Positions 25,022 to 32,686 of a DNA stretch of 42,407 nt are shown here, piece after piece. The number at the start of each line of letters is the position of its first letter. Positions within the stretch are counted from its first letter, which is position 1. The position numbers and the translations under genes were made by a program. The stretch comes from CAZLQR01 sp964404095. Its GTDB lineage: Bacteria > Patescibacteriota > Microgenomatia > UBA1406 > GWC2-37-13. The stretch spans positions 1-42,407 of the forward strand of contig CAYOIN010000007.1 of the NCBI GenBank assembly GCA_964404095.1, given 5' to 3'. The notes under the pieces were generated by a model. It saw only the letters and a program-made list of their open reading frames with translations, was not told the origin of the DNA and did no database searches.

Positions 25022-27178
25022 TCAGTGTATCAAATGAGATCGTAACTCATCAGCGTGTTGAATGCCGTAGATCACCTGTTGAATATGCGCTTGGTTGTTG
25101 AGCTGAATATGAACCGGCGCGGTCTCTATTCCCAGCTTCTGAATCACGTCGCCATCGCTATCTGCCAGCAGGACTACCCCCTTCCCTAACTGAGCGGCAA
25201 GCAACTCGAGCGAGGCATCTCGCTCATGTGGGAGCAGTACATAGACCGCCGCTCCGGCTTCTGCAGCGTATGCCTGAAGATATGAGAGCTGATTCTGAGT
25301 CGATGGAGACCAGGCATTGAGAATCGAAACGATGGTGTTACCACCTCTGAGGTTTAGCTCGGTGAAGGCTCTCCCTTGTTTTGACAGGGAAAACGCTGGA
25401 AAAGGAGCTCCAACCAATCTATGTTTACGCTGATCAGCACTCGATCTACCGATTCGTACCGGTCTCACCTCGCTGCGCCAGAGATCCCAGATTGTTTTGA
25501 ATGGCTGCAGCTGGAACGCTTGCGTGATCGCAATCGGTCGGGATGTCTGGAAGATCTCGCTGTTCACCGAGACCGCTCCGGGAGCCGAAGCACGGAGGTA
25601 GTACTGCCCTGCCGGAAGAACAAGCGAGTACTCACCACGCTCGCCAATCGAAACCGGATTCTCCATTTCATAGGGTCTTCCGTTCCACTGCACGAACTCG
25701 TTCTGTTGATTCTGCTTCACGTACACGGTGAGTTTGGCATGGCTCCTGTTTGAGCTCTGCACCGTCCCTTTCTGAAGAACCGTGATCGATCCGAGCGATC
25801 GTGATGTAACATTCCCTGCACCATCGGTTGCGGTTGCGACGACCGGGTAGACCCCTGGCCGATCCAGGGTGAACGAAGACTTCCACAACCCCGAATAGAG
25901 GTACTTATGCGCCTGTGCGGTCTCGGAACCGATTCGCAGGACAATTTGCGTGGGCCCTCCTACAGCGGAAAACGTAATTGATGTCCGCACTCCCGCTGCG
26001 ATCTCGTATCCACCACCGAGAGCGGGTTCGTACAAAAGCGGACCAGCGTGCACGATCATCGGCCCCACATTCGGCGGAAGCCGGTCGATGATCAGTGTAT
26101 GTGATTTACTCACACCTACATTGCCTGCGTCATCGGTGGCACGCACAAGCACGGCGTAGTTACCGTCGTCCAACGTCTGGGTGGGGGTAAATGCGAACGA
26201 CACCTTTGCCTTTTTCAGTGATATTCCGGATCGAACAGCAATCCAGTTCTTTCCCCCATCAAGCGAATACTCGATCGTGTCCACACGCACATTGTCCTGA
26301 GCGGTACCAACGAGCTGAGGCGCTGTCACGAACGGCTTCTGAAAGTCGGTTGTGAGCTCGACCGTCGGCTTTACCCGATCCGGAACCGGTGTCGGCGTTG
26401 GCGTTGCGGTGACATACTCAGTTGTTGTTGTGGTTGTAGTGGTAGTTGAGGATGCGGACACGGTTGTGAAGGTAAAGTCCCCTGAGGTTGCTATGTTTCC
26501 CTGAGAATCGGTGCTCCGAACTCGGTAGTGATAGGTTGTTCCGGATGACAGACCGGTAATGGTAAGCGAGTGGGTCGTGCTCGACGTTGAGTCAGATGCG
26601 GAGCTTCCGTACGAACTCGTCATACCGTACTCTGCATATGAGTTAGCCGCCGCAGAGCTTGTCCAGACAATCGAGGCTCGAGACTGCTGGATCCCGGTAA
26701 CTCCGATGCTGGATATGGAAAGACCGTCGGTTGTTGTCGACTTGTAGATCGCGATTCCTGGGCTTCCGGTGCAGAGTATGGTGTCATTAACATACACATC
26801 CCAACCGATCGTGGACTGGTCTTGATCGATGGCGGCAAGAGATAAAGAGAATGACTGTGAACCACCCGAGGTCAACGATCCTCCACTGAAGCCCGCGGTA
26901 TTCGATGACTCGACCGTACCACTCCATCCGGTAGACTGTGCGGACTGTACCTGAAACTCGTCGACCGCGGTGGTTCCGATTCGAACCGAGGTAATCTCAT
27001 CCGATCCTTCGTAGCTCTGCACCGTAAAGGTAACGGTGGTGGTAGATCCGCCCTTGATAGACGACGGGCTCACCGAAACGCCGCATCCTACATCTCCCCG
27101 TACCGGCTGTGATGCAACCAAAAAAAAGAACACGCCGAGAACTGATAAGACTCTCAAAGCTGCAATTCGGTGTCGCAT
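25022..27178 (-). CDS. Secreted FN3/Ig-like protein with C-terminal thioredoxin-like fold lacking active cysteines
   Basis: A 718-residue secreted protein. The signal peptide covers residues 1-28, then an N-terminal beta domain with one cysteine pair, a fibronectin type III domain (about 150-240, TGIQQSRASIVWTSS through SGTTYHYRVRSTDSQGN) and a Thr-rich and Pro-rich linker. Two Ig-like or cadherin-like beta domains follow (VELTTDF..., NVGPMIV...), then a carboxypeptidase-regulatory-like domain. The last about 130 residues resemble TlpA/AhpC-type redoxins (GAPFPAFSL, TIVSILNAWSPSTQNQL, VLLADSDGDVIQKLGIETAPVHI), but the WCxxC site is WSPST. Likely a structural or binding protein on the surface. 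ATG 27178 follows TATAGT by 8 bases. Confidence 0.82.
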   Translation of the reverse strand: MRHRIAALRVLSVLGVFFFLVASQPVRGDVGCGVSVSPSSIKGGSTTTVTFTVQSYEGSDEITSVRIGTTAVDEFQVQSAQSTGWSGTVESSNTAGFSGGSLTSGGSQSFSLSLAAIDQDQSTIGWDVYVNDTILCTGSPGIAIYKSTTTDGLSISSIGVTGIQQSRASIVWTSSAAANSYAEYGMTSSYGSSASDSTSSTTHSLTITGLSSGTTYHYRVRSTDSQGNIATSGDFTFTTVSASSTTTTTTTTTEYVTATPTPTPVPDRVKPTVELTTDFQKPFVTAPQLVGTAQDNVRVDTIEYSLDGGKNWIAVRSGISLKKAKVSFAFTPTQTLDDGNYAVLVRATDDAGNVGVSKSHTLIIDRLPPNVGPMIVHAGPLLYEPALGGGYEIAAGVRTSITFSAVGGPTQIVLRIGSETAQAHKYLYSGLWKSSFTLDRPGVYPVVATATDGAGNVTSRSLGSITVLQKGTVQSSNRSHAKLTVYVKQNQQNEFVQWNGRPYEMENPVSIGERGEYSLVLPAGQYYLRASAPGAVSVNSEIFQTSRPIAITQAFQLQPFKTIWDLWRSEVRPVRIGRSSADQRKHRLVGAPFPAFSLSKQGRAFTELNLRGGNTIVSILNAWSPSTQNQLSYLQAYAAEAGAAVYVLLPHERDASLELLAAQLGKGVVLLADSDGDVIQKLGIETAPVHIQLNNQAHIQQVIYGIQHADELRSHLIH

Positions 27179-27186
27179 ATATATTA

Positions 27187-27213
27187 ACTATACTCAAAAT
27201 TGTGCGGTAGAAT
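27187..27213. promoter_or_regulatory. Divergent -10 elements (FN3 protein / serine hydrolase 1)
   Basis: Reverse TATAGT (27192-27187) lies 8 bases before ATG 27178. Forward TAGAAT (27208-27213) lies 10 bases before ATG 27224. Confidence 0.45.
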
Positions 27214-27223
27214 AGAGTCGCGT

Positions 27224-28171
27224 ATGATAAGAAAAATCGGCTTCCTCCTTATCGTGCTATCGGTCGCACTCAATATCTATCTCATACTTCGTCCCGATCA
27301 AGCACCAGAAGCATCAAAGATGCAGCTGACAGGCCAGGCATCTTATAATCTCCTCTCGCCGCGAATTTTTGCAGAGAATCAAAATGACCTGATCATTAAC
27401 TTTATTCCCCTCAGAGAACGGCTGCATCAGCTTTCCGCTCAATTAACCTCCGGCAAAATCGGCATCTATTTTGAGTACCTCCCTACCGGTACGTCGATCG
27501 GTCTCAATGAGAAGGAATCGTTTGTGCCGGCCAGCCTCCTTAAGACACCGCTGGCGATGGGTGTATACCGCCACATCGAACAAGGGACATTGGAGCCACA
27601 TGACACCGTTACTATGAAGGAGAACCTGAAAGACGACGGGTTTGGGGTTTTGTGGAAGCTAGAACCAGGAGCAACGCTTTCAATTCAGCAAGCGCTCGAC
27701 TACCTCATTCGCGAATCAGACAATACTGCGCAAAAACTTCTGCTCACAAAAATCACGATCGAGGAGGTCGATCAGGTGTTCGACGCACTGGATATCCCAA
27801 AAATTCGCGACAGCAATGGAGCGGCAGTCGTAACGGCAAAAAACTACTCCTCAATACTGCGGTGCCTCTATCTTTCGTGCTATCTCTCTAAGAGCTCCTC
27901 AAATAAGCTACTGGAACAGCTTACTCAGACGAGGTTCACCGACAAGCTCACCGCACCAATACCGACCAATATTCTGGTCGCTCACAAAATTGGGGAACAC
28001 ATTGTTCCAAATGATCCAACAACGAATACGTACACCGACTGCGGCATCATCTACTATCCGAGGCGACCGTATATACTCTGCGTGATGATTGAGTCGAATG
28101 AAGAGACTGCTCGATCTGTGATTCGACAGTACTCGCAGATCGTGTACGACTACGTCTCAACCTATCGATAG
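27224..28171 (+). CDS. Class A beta-lactamase-fold serine hydrolase 1 (putative cell-wall peptidase)
   Basis: The 315-residue protein has an N-terminal signal anchor (about 5-22) and the penicillin-binding serine hydrolase fold. Nucleophile Ser104 and Lys107 lie in PASLLK, the second motif is SDN (165-167), and the third is KIG (255-257) in place of the usual KTG. The omega-loop glutamate of true class A beta-lactamases (ExxLN) is not evident, so a D,D-peptidase-like or transpeptidase-like role outside the membrane is more likely than antibiotic hydrolysis. It is a paralogue of the protein at 29768-30703. The start is ATG 27224; an upstream ATG at 27200 precedes the -10 element. Confidence 0.85.
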   Translation: MIRKIGFLLIVLSVALNIYLILRPDQAPEASKMQLTGQASYNLLSPRIFAENQNDLIINFIPLRERLHQLSAQLTSGKIGIYFEYLPTGTSIGLNEKESFVPASLLKTPLAMGVYRHIEQGTLEPHDTVTMKENLKDDGFGVLWKLEPGATLSIQQALDYLIRESDNTAQKLLLTKITIEEVDQVFDALDIPKIRDSNGAAVVTAKNYSSILRCLYLSCYLSKSSSNKLLEQLTQTRFTDKLTAPIPTNILVAHKIGEHIVPNDPTTNTYTDCGIIYYPRRPYILCVMIESNEETARSVIRQYSQIVYDYVSTYR

Positions 28172-28194
28172 TTGTGAAATAAATGTTGCTCTGC

Positions 28195-28200
28195 TATAGT
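28195..28200 (+). promoter_or_regulatory. -10 element of the epimerase operon
   Basis: TATAGT ends 6 bases before ATG 28207, which selects this start over ATG 28183 and predicts a leaderless mRNA. Confidence 0.55.
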
Positions 28201-28206
28201 CTGGGC

Positions 28207-29145
28207 ATGAGTCGCTTCTGGAAATCGAAACGGGTGCTCGTCACCGGTGGGAATGGATTTATCGGGTCGCACGTCGTAGACATTCTCAAGAAACAAGCGG
28301 CCAGGGTGACTATCCCTCGATCAGATCTTCGTAGCCAGCGGAATGCTCTCAGGGAGGTAGCTGGCTCAGATATCGTGCTCCACCTCGCAGCGGATGTAGC
28401 GGGAATTCAGTACAATATCGACCATCCGGTAGAGATGTTTGAATCGAATGTCCTCATGGCAAAAAATATTCTCCATGCGGCTCAAAAAAAGAGCGTCGAT
28501 CGAGTACTCCTGGTCAGCTCTGCCTGTGTATATCCACACCAGGCAACGGTACCCACACCCGAATCAGAAGGCTTTTCTGGAGATCCTGAACCAACCAATC
28601 TGGGGTATGGATGGAGTAAACGTGTAATCGAACTGATGGGGCGATTCTACGCCGCTGAGTACGGTATGCGGATTGCGATCGCCCGACCGTTTAATACCTA
28701 TGGTCCCCGAGATAACTTCGGAGCGGACACCTCGCATGTCATTCCCGGACTCATCAAACGAGTGATGCGAAATGAAGATCCCCTCGTAGTCTGGGGCACC
28801 GGCACACAGACACGGTCCTTTATCTTCGTCGAGGACCTCGCTCGCGCACTTATTGCCCATGTCGAGCGATACCCGCACCCAGACCCGTTGAATATCGGAA
28901 GCAGAGAAGAGATCTCCATGAAGTCGCTTGCAGAGCTCATCATTCGCCTTTCGAATAAAAAGATGCGGGTCACATGCGACGCTACAAAACCGAACGGCCA
29001 GCAGCGACGAAAACCGGATACAAAAAAGGCAGAAAAACTGATAGGATTGAAGGCAACGACATCATTAGAAAAAGGACTCCATAAAACAATTGCATGGTAC
29101 AGACATCACTTATCATCCTTACCAGAAACGAAGCGCAGGGCTTAA
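28207..29145 (+). CDS. NAD-dependent epimerase/dehydratase (nucleotide-sugar, extended SDR)
   Basis: A 312-residue extended short-chain dehydrogenase. The NAD-binding motif GGNGFIGSH is at about 14-22, followed by LHLAADVAG, the catalytic Ser in SSACVYP and the YGWSK Tyr-Lys pair. RPFNTYGPRDN and RSFIFVEDLARA also match GDP-fucose synthase or UDP-glucose 4-epimerase relatives. It probably makes an activated sugar for surface glycans; the exact substrate cannot be named. It opens an operon with a GT2, a serine hydrolase and a GT-C/TPR protein, and overlaps the GT2 gene by 52 bases. Confidence 0.93.
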   Translation: MSRFWKSKRVLVTGGNGFIGSHVVDILKKQAARVTIPRSDLRSQRNALREVAGSDIVLHLAADVAGIQYNIDHPVEMFESNVLMAKNILHAAQKKSVDRVLLVSSACVYPHQATVPTPESEGFSGDPEPTNLGYGWSKRVIELMGRFYAAEYGMRIAIARPFNTYGPRDNFGADTSHVIPGLIKRVMRNEDPLVVWGTGTQTRSFIFVEDLARALIAHVERYPHPDPLNIGSREEISMKSLAELIIRLSNKKMRVTCDATKPNGQQRRKPDTKKAEKLIGLKATTSLEKGLHKTIAWYRHHLSSLPETKRRA

Positions 29146-29771
29146 CAACGATCCTTCCACAGATTCCCCTCCATTCTGTTTCCGAGGTATTTGCGGTCGA
29201 TTATCGGTCAACAGACGGCACCATCGAGCTCTTCAAAAAGCACTCGATTCCGGTACTCCACCAGGATAAGCCTGGCCGCGGTGAAGCCTTCCGCATCGCA
29301 GCCGAGCGAGCGAAGGGAGACTACCTCCTCTTCTTCAGCCCCGACGGAAATGAAGACCCTAAGGACATACCAAAACTGATCTCCAAACTCGATGAAGGCT
29401 TCGCGATGGTCATCGCTTCGAGATTTATGAAGGGTGCCCATAATGAAGAGGATGAACAGCGCATCAAGCTGAGAAAATGGGCCAATCAGGCCTTCACCTG
29501 GATCGCGAACGCGCTCTGGGGCGGCTCACTCACGGACAGCATTAACGGGTATCGAATCCTACGAAAGGATGCATTTCACCAACTTAGGCTCGACGGTGAA
29601 GGGTATGTTATTGAGTATCAGATGAGTATCCGGGCGCTCAAAAAAAAGCTGAAGATTGCAGAGATTCCTACCTACGAAAGCCCCCGACTGGCTGGCGAAA
29701 GCGGCTCCTGGGCAATCCCGACCGGACTGCAGTTTCTTTTTCAGCTGATGAAGGAGGTCATCCATCGATGA
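29094..29771 (+). CDS. Family 2 glycosyltransferase (dolichol-phosphate-mannose-synthase-like)
   Basis: The 225-residue GT-A fold enzyme has the nucleotide-sugar binding start SLIILTRNEAQGL, VDYRSTDGT, KPGRGEAF and FFSPDGNEDP in place of the DxD metal motif, then GYRILRKDAF. It resembles polyprenyl-phosphate sugar synthases without the C-terminal membrane helices. It would load a sugar onto a lipid carrier for use by the GT-C proteins nearby. Its start lies 52 bases inside the epimerase gene. No later start keeps the first beta strand, so the overlap appears real. It overlaps the next gene by ATGA. Confidence 0.92.
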   Translation: MVQTSLIILTRNEAQGLTTILPQIPLHSVSEVFAVDYRSTDGTIELFKKHSIPVLHQDKPGRGEAFRIAAERAKGDYLLFFSPDGNEDPKDIPKLISKLDEGFAMVIASRFMKGAHNEEDEQRIKLRKWANQAFTWIANALWGGSLTDSINGYRILRKDAFHQLRLDGEGYVIEYQMSIRALKKKLKIAEIPTYESPRLAGESGSWAIPTGLQFLFQLMKEVIHR

Positions 29772-30703
29772 GACGTATTATGATTCCGCTGATGGTTGGG
29801 AGTCTATTATTAAATAGTGTATTTGTCGCGTTTCTACTCCTGAGCAAGCCTGACACGCCGCTACGCGGCCATACAGATTACCCGTTCCTCTCAAAACGAA
29901 TCTTTATTGAAAATCAGAACGATATTCTCATCAACTTTACCGAACTGAGGTCGCAACTACAGGCATATGTTGCGTCGCTCCCCGTTAAGACCGGGGTCTA
30001 CTTTGAGTACCTGCCGTCGGGAACTTCGATCGGTCTAAATGAAAAAGAGCGGTTTATTCCCGCAAGTCTCATCAAGGTTCCGATTGTAATGGCAGTTTAC
30101 AAGAAAATTGAGTCTGGCAAATTGCGAAAAAACGACATGGTCGCTCTTGAAGACCGGTTTAAGGACAGGACCTCGGGATCGCTCTGGGAGCGCCCGTCAG
30201 GCTCTCAGATTGCCATACAGGACGCGATTAACATGACGCTCGATGACAGCGATAACACCGCCAAAAATATTTTACTCAGTCAACTGACACGCGCTGAGGT
30301 TTCCTTTGTTTTTGATGCTCTTGATATCTCGATTGACGATCAAAATCAAAATGAATCAACGATCACACCTAAAAACTACTCATCCATCCTTCGAAGTCTG
30401 TATTTAAGCTCGTACTTAACACAGGAGCATTCAAATGAGATGCTAGAACTCCTATCTCAGGCTAACGATGATCTGCGACTGAGAGCCGGCGTTCCAAACG
30501 GCGTCAATGTCGCGAGTAAGTTTGGTATCTCGTATGGGGCTTCAAAGGACGAGTCTGTTTATTCCGACTGTGGAATCATCTATGTTCCTGGCCGACCGTT
30601 TCTCCTCTGTGTTATGGTTGAAGGAAACGAGAGTAGCGCGTATACCATAATGGAGGAGCTTGCGAACATAACCTATACATACGTCGTCAACTATCAGCTA
30701 TGA
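29768..30703 (+). CDS. Class A beta-lactamase-fold serine hydrolase 2 (paralogue)
   Basis: A 311-residue paralogue of the hydrolase at 27224-28171, with the shared segments ENQND, YFEYLP, GTSIGLNEKE and NYSSILR. The motifs are Ser100 and Lys103 in PASLIK, SDN at 161-163 and KFG at 251-253 in place of KTG. An N-terminal membrane anchor spans about residues 5-22. It probably acts on peptidoglycan peptides or an unknown ester or amide outside the membrane. It overlaps both neighbours by 4 bases (ATGA), so it is translated in series with the sugar-transfer genes. Confidence 0.85.
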   Translation: MRRIMIPLMVGSLLLNSVFVAFLLLSKPDTPLRGHTDYPFLSKRIFIENQNDILINFTELRSQLQAYVASLPVKTGVYFEYLPSGTSIGLNEKERFIPASLIKVPIVMAVYKKIESGKLRKNDMVALEDRFKDRTSGSLWERPSGSQIAIQDAINMTLDDSDNTAKNILLSQLTRAEVSFVFDALDISIDDQNQNESTITPKNYSSILRSLYLSSYLTQEHSNEMLELLSQANDDLRLRAGVPNGVNVASKFGISYGASKDESVYSDCGIIYVPGRPFLLCVMVEGNESSAYTIMEELANITYTYVVNYQL

Positions 30704-32682
30704 TTCCGAAGTTTACCATTGCCACCAGAACGCTCCTTGCCGTGGCCTTCGTCGTATCATGCGCCTTGTTCCTCCGATTCATCTTTACTCAAGCACTCTT
30801 TGCCGACTCCTATCTTCACCTCGCTGTTGGAAAACACATCGCATCCTTCCAGGCGATCCCATCTCACTTCGACATCAGCTATAAGATAACCAATAAATCG
30901 CTTGAGTGGATCAGCCATTCGTGGCTCTCTGACAGTATTTTCTACCTTTTCGTTATGCGCAGCATTGCGACTCTCGCTCCGATCACGCTTGTTGTTCTGT
31001 GGTCTGCGGCGATGTTGTTGATCTGGATACAACTACGGAGCTACCGCATTCCCGCCACGATAACTGTCGTTGTCCTTATCGCTGTGCAGTTTGTGTCTCA
31101 GATCTACTGGAGGATTCACCCCTACCTCTTTGGACTATTACTCTATCAACTTACCGGAATTCTTGTGGAAAAGGCGGTACGCTCATACAAGCAGAGATAC
31201 CTCCTCGTTCTACCATTACTTTCGGTCCTGTGGGCCAATCTATACGGCGGGTATATTTTTATCTTCATCGGAACGCTCCTTCTTTACCTGATCGCGGTGC
31301 CCTTGGCGGTACGCTCCAAGCGGAGAAAATGGCTCCTCACCATGATGGTCGTCATTTTCGCCAGCCTCACCAGCTCGCTCATCAACCCATACGGTGTTGG
31401 TATTTACGCCGCTGGGGGTGCGTTTGTCGGGACGGCAAACCTCAAACGTGCATTTGTGATGCTGCCTAATTTACTTTCGCTGGTTAATCAGAGCTTTCTT
31501 CTGGAGAATGTATCAACGATCCCGTACGCGGTGTTTGCGCTTATACTGCTGTTCCAGTTCTCCGCCATTATCTACTTTATCATGAAGCGTCGGTTTGATT
31601 TTTTTCGAACCTATACGCTCCTCCTGCCACTTCTGGCGCTGTATCCGCTCTCGTATATCTTCGTTCGATTTATCCCTTTCACGTTGTTTGGCAGCGCTCC
31701 CCTACTTGCGGTTACTGTACTGCAGTTTCGACACTCGATCCGATCGGTACCCTACGCAGGATTTGTCCTATCATGCATGCTGATCCCTTATTTTGTATAC
31801 CTTTTTTTCGTACCGTTCAAAACATTGGGCATTCGGACGCCTACAGAACAGTTGGAGATTATCAAACAGTATTCCCTACCCAGTAATGTCCTGACAACGG
31901 CTGAGTTGACCGGATATGTCAAGTATCACCTTCCACATAAACTAAATATCGATCTTCTTGATGAGGTCTTCGATGAGTCGGAGACGCTGAATGTACTACT
32001 CCAGAGTGGTTTCATTTCTCGGGAAGCACTCAAAAGCACCCTTGATTCCAAGCATATCGCCACCGTGATCGCCTCGAAGGAGAATGGTAACTTCTCTCGA
32101 TCGATTCAACTCAACCTTTCCGACGAGTGGGCATTGCTCTATATCGATGCGAACGGCACCCTTTTTGTGAGACGGAATAAAGTGTCCGAGGACTTCCTCA
32201 AAATAAATGAGCTCAGATATCTGTCGCTCGTGTCGAGCCTTGGTGTTGATGCAGAGCGCATCCCAGAAGGAACCGCCGAACTTGAGTACATGCTCAGAAA
32301 ATACCCTCGTAACAACCTCTATCGGGGTCAGCTTGCAACGCTCTATCGCATACAAAAGCGTCCAGAAAAAGCACTCGCGGTACTGTATGAAATACCGATT
32401 TCCCAGTGGGACTACAAATTGTTTACCGAAATGGGGCGACTTCAGGCAAGTATGGGTAACTGTCTCCAGGCCGAGCAGTTTTTTCAAGGCGCACTCTCTG
32501 ACAGAACAGAAACGAACTTCTCGCAGGCGGTGCTCGATCTGGCAATTGTGTATGCAGGATGCTTCGGGGACACACAGAAAGCTCGGCATTACTTCGAGCG
32601 ATATCTGTCGTTCACAATACCGCATACCGAAAAAGATCGGGCGAAGAAAATCGCCGCTGATTTTGGGATTCATGTAGAATAG
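30700..32682 (+). CDS. Large multi-pass membrane protein with C-terminal TPR-like repeats (GT-C-like)
   Basis: The 660-residue protein has about ten transmembrane helices in residues 1-385, then a soluble extracytoplasmic part. An early outside loop contains DSYLHLAVGKHI, then LEWISHSWLSDSIFY, a layout seen in GT-C-type membrane glycosyltransferase relatives, where acidic residues in the first loop bind lipid-linked sugar. From about residue 530 to the end it carries TPR-like helix pairs (NNLYRGQLATLYRIQKRPEKA, KLFTEMGRLQASMGNCLQAEQFFQGAL). Probably transfers or assembles a surface glycan. It overlaps serine hydrolase 2 by ATGA. Confidence 0.75.
   Translation: MIPKFTIATRTLLAVAFVVSCALFLRFIFTQALFADSYLHLAVGKHIASFQAIPSHFDISYKITNKSLEWISHSWLSDSIFYLFVMRSIATLAPITLVVLWSAAMLLIWIQLRSYRIPATITVVVLIAVQFVSQIYWRIHPYLFGLLLYQLTGILVEKAVRSYKQRYLLVLPLLSVLWANLYGGYIFIFIGTLLLYLIAVPLAVRSKRRKWLLTMMVVIFASLTSSLINPYGVGIYAAGGAFVGTANLKRAFVMLPNLLSLVNQSFLLENVSTIPYAVFALILLFQFSAIIYFIMKRRFDFFRTYTLLLPLLALYPLSYIFVRFIPFTLFGSAPLLAVTVLQFRHSIRSVPYAGFVLSCMLIPYFVYLFFVPFKTLGIRTPTEQLEIIKQYSLPSNVLTTAELTGYVKYHLPHKLNIDLLDEVFDESETLNVLLQSGFISREALKSTLDSKHIATVIASKENGNFSRSIQLNLSDEWALLYIDANGTLFVRRNKVSEDFLKINELRYLSLVSSLGVDAERIPEGTAELEYMLRKYPRNNLYRGQLATLYRIQKRPEKALAVLYEIPISQWDYKLFTEMGRLQASMGNCLQAEQFFQGALSDRTETNFSQAVLDLAIVYAGCFGDTQKARHYFERYLSFTIPHTEKDRAKKIAADFGIHVE
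32675..32680 (+). promoter_or_regulatory. -10 element inside the end of the GT-C/TPR gene
   Basis: TAGAAT covers the last codons and first stop base of the upstream gene and ends 6 bases before ATG 32687. It could give a separate leaderless mRNA for the next gene. Confidence 0.4.
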
Positions 32683-32686
32683 ATGC

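Noticed and set aside
27224..28171. Antibiotic-resistance beta-lactamase
   Set aside because: SxxK and SDN are present, but KTG is KIG and the omega-loop glutamate motif is not evident; the context is wall and glycan synthesis.
30999..31469. 156-residue frame inside the GT-C/TPR gene
   Set aside because: Alternative-frame shadow of a membrane protein gene with continuous hydrophobic helices in the main frame.
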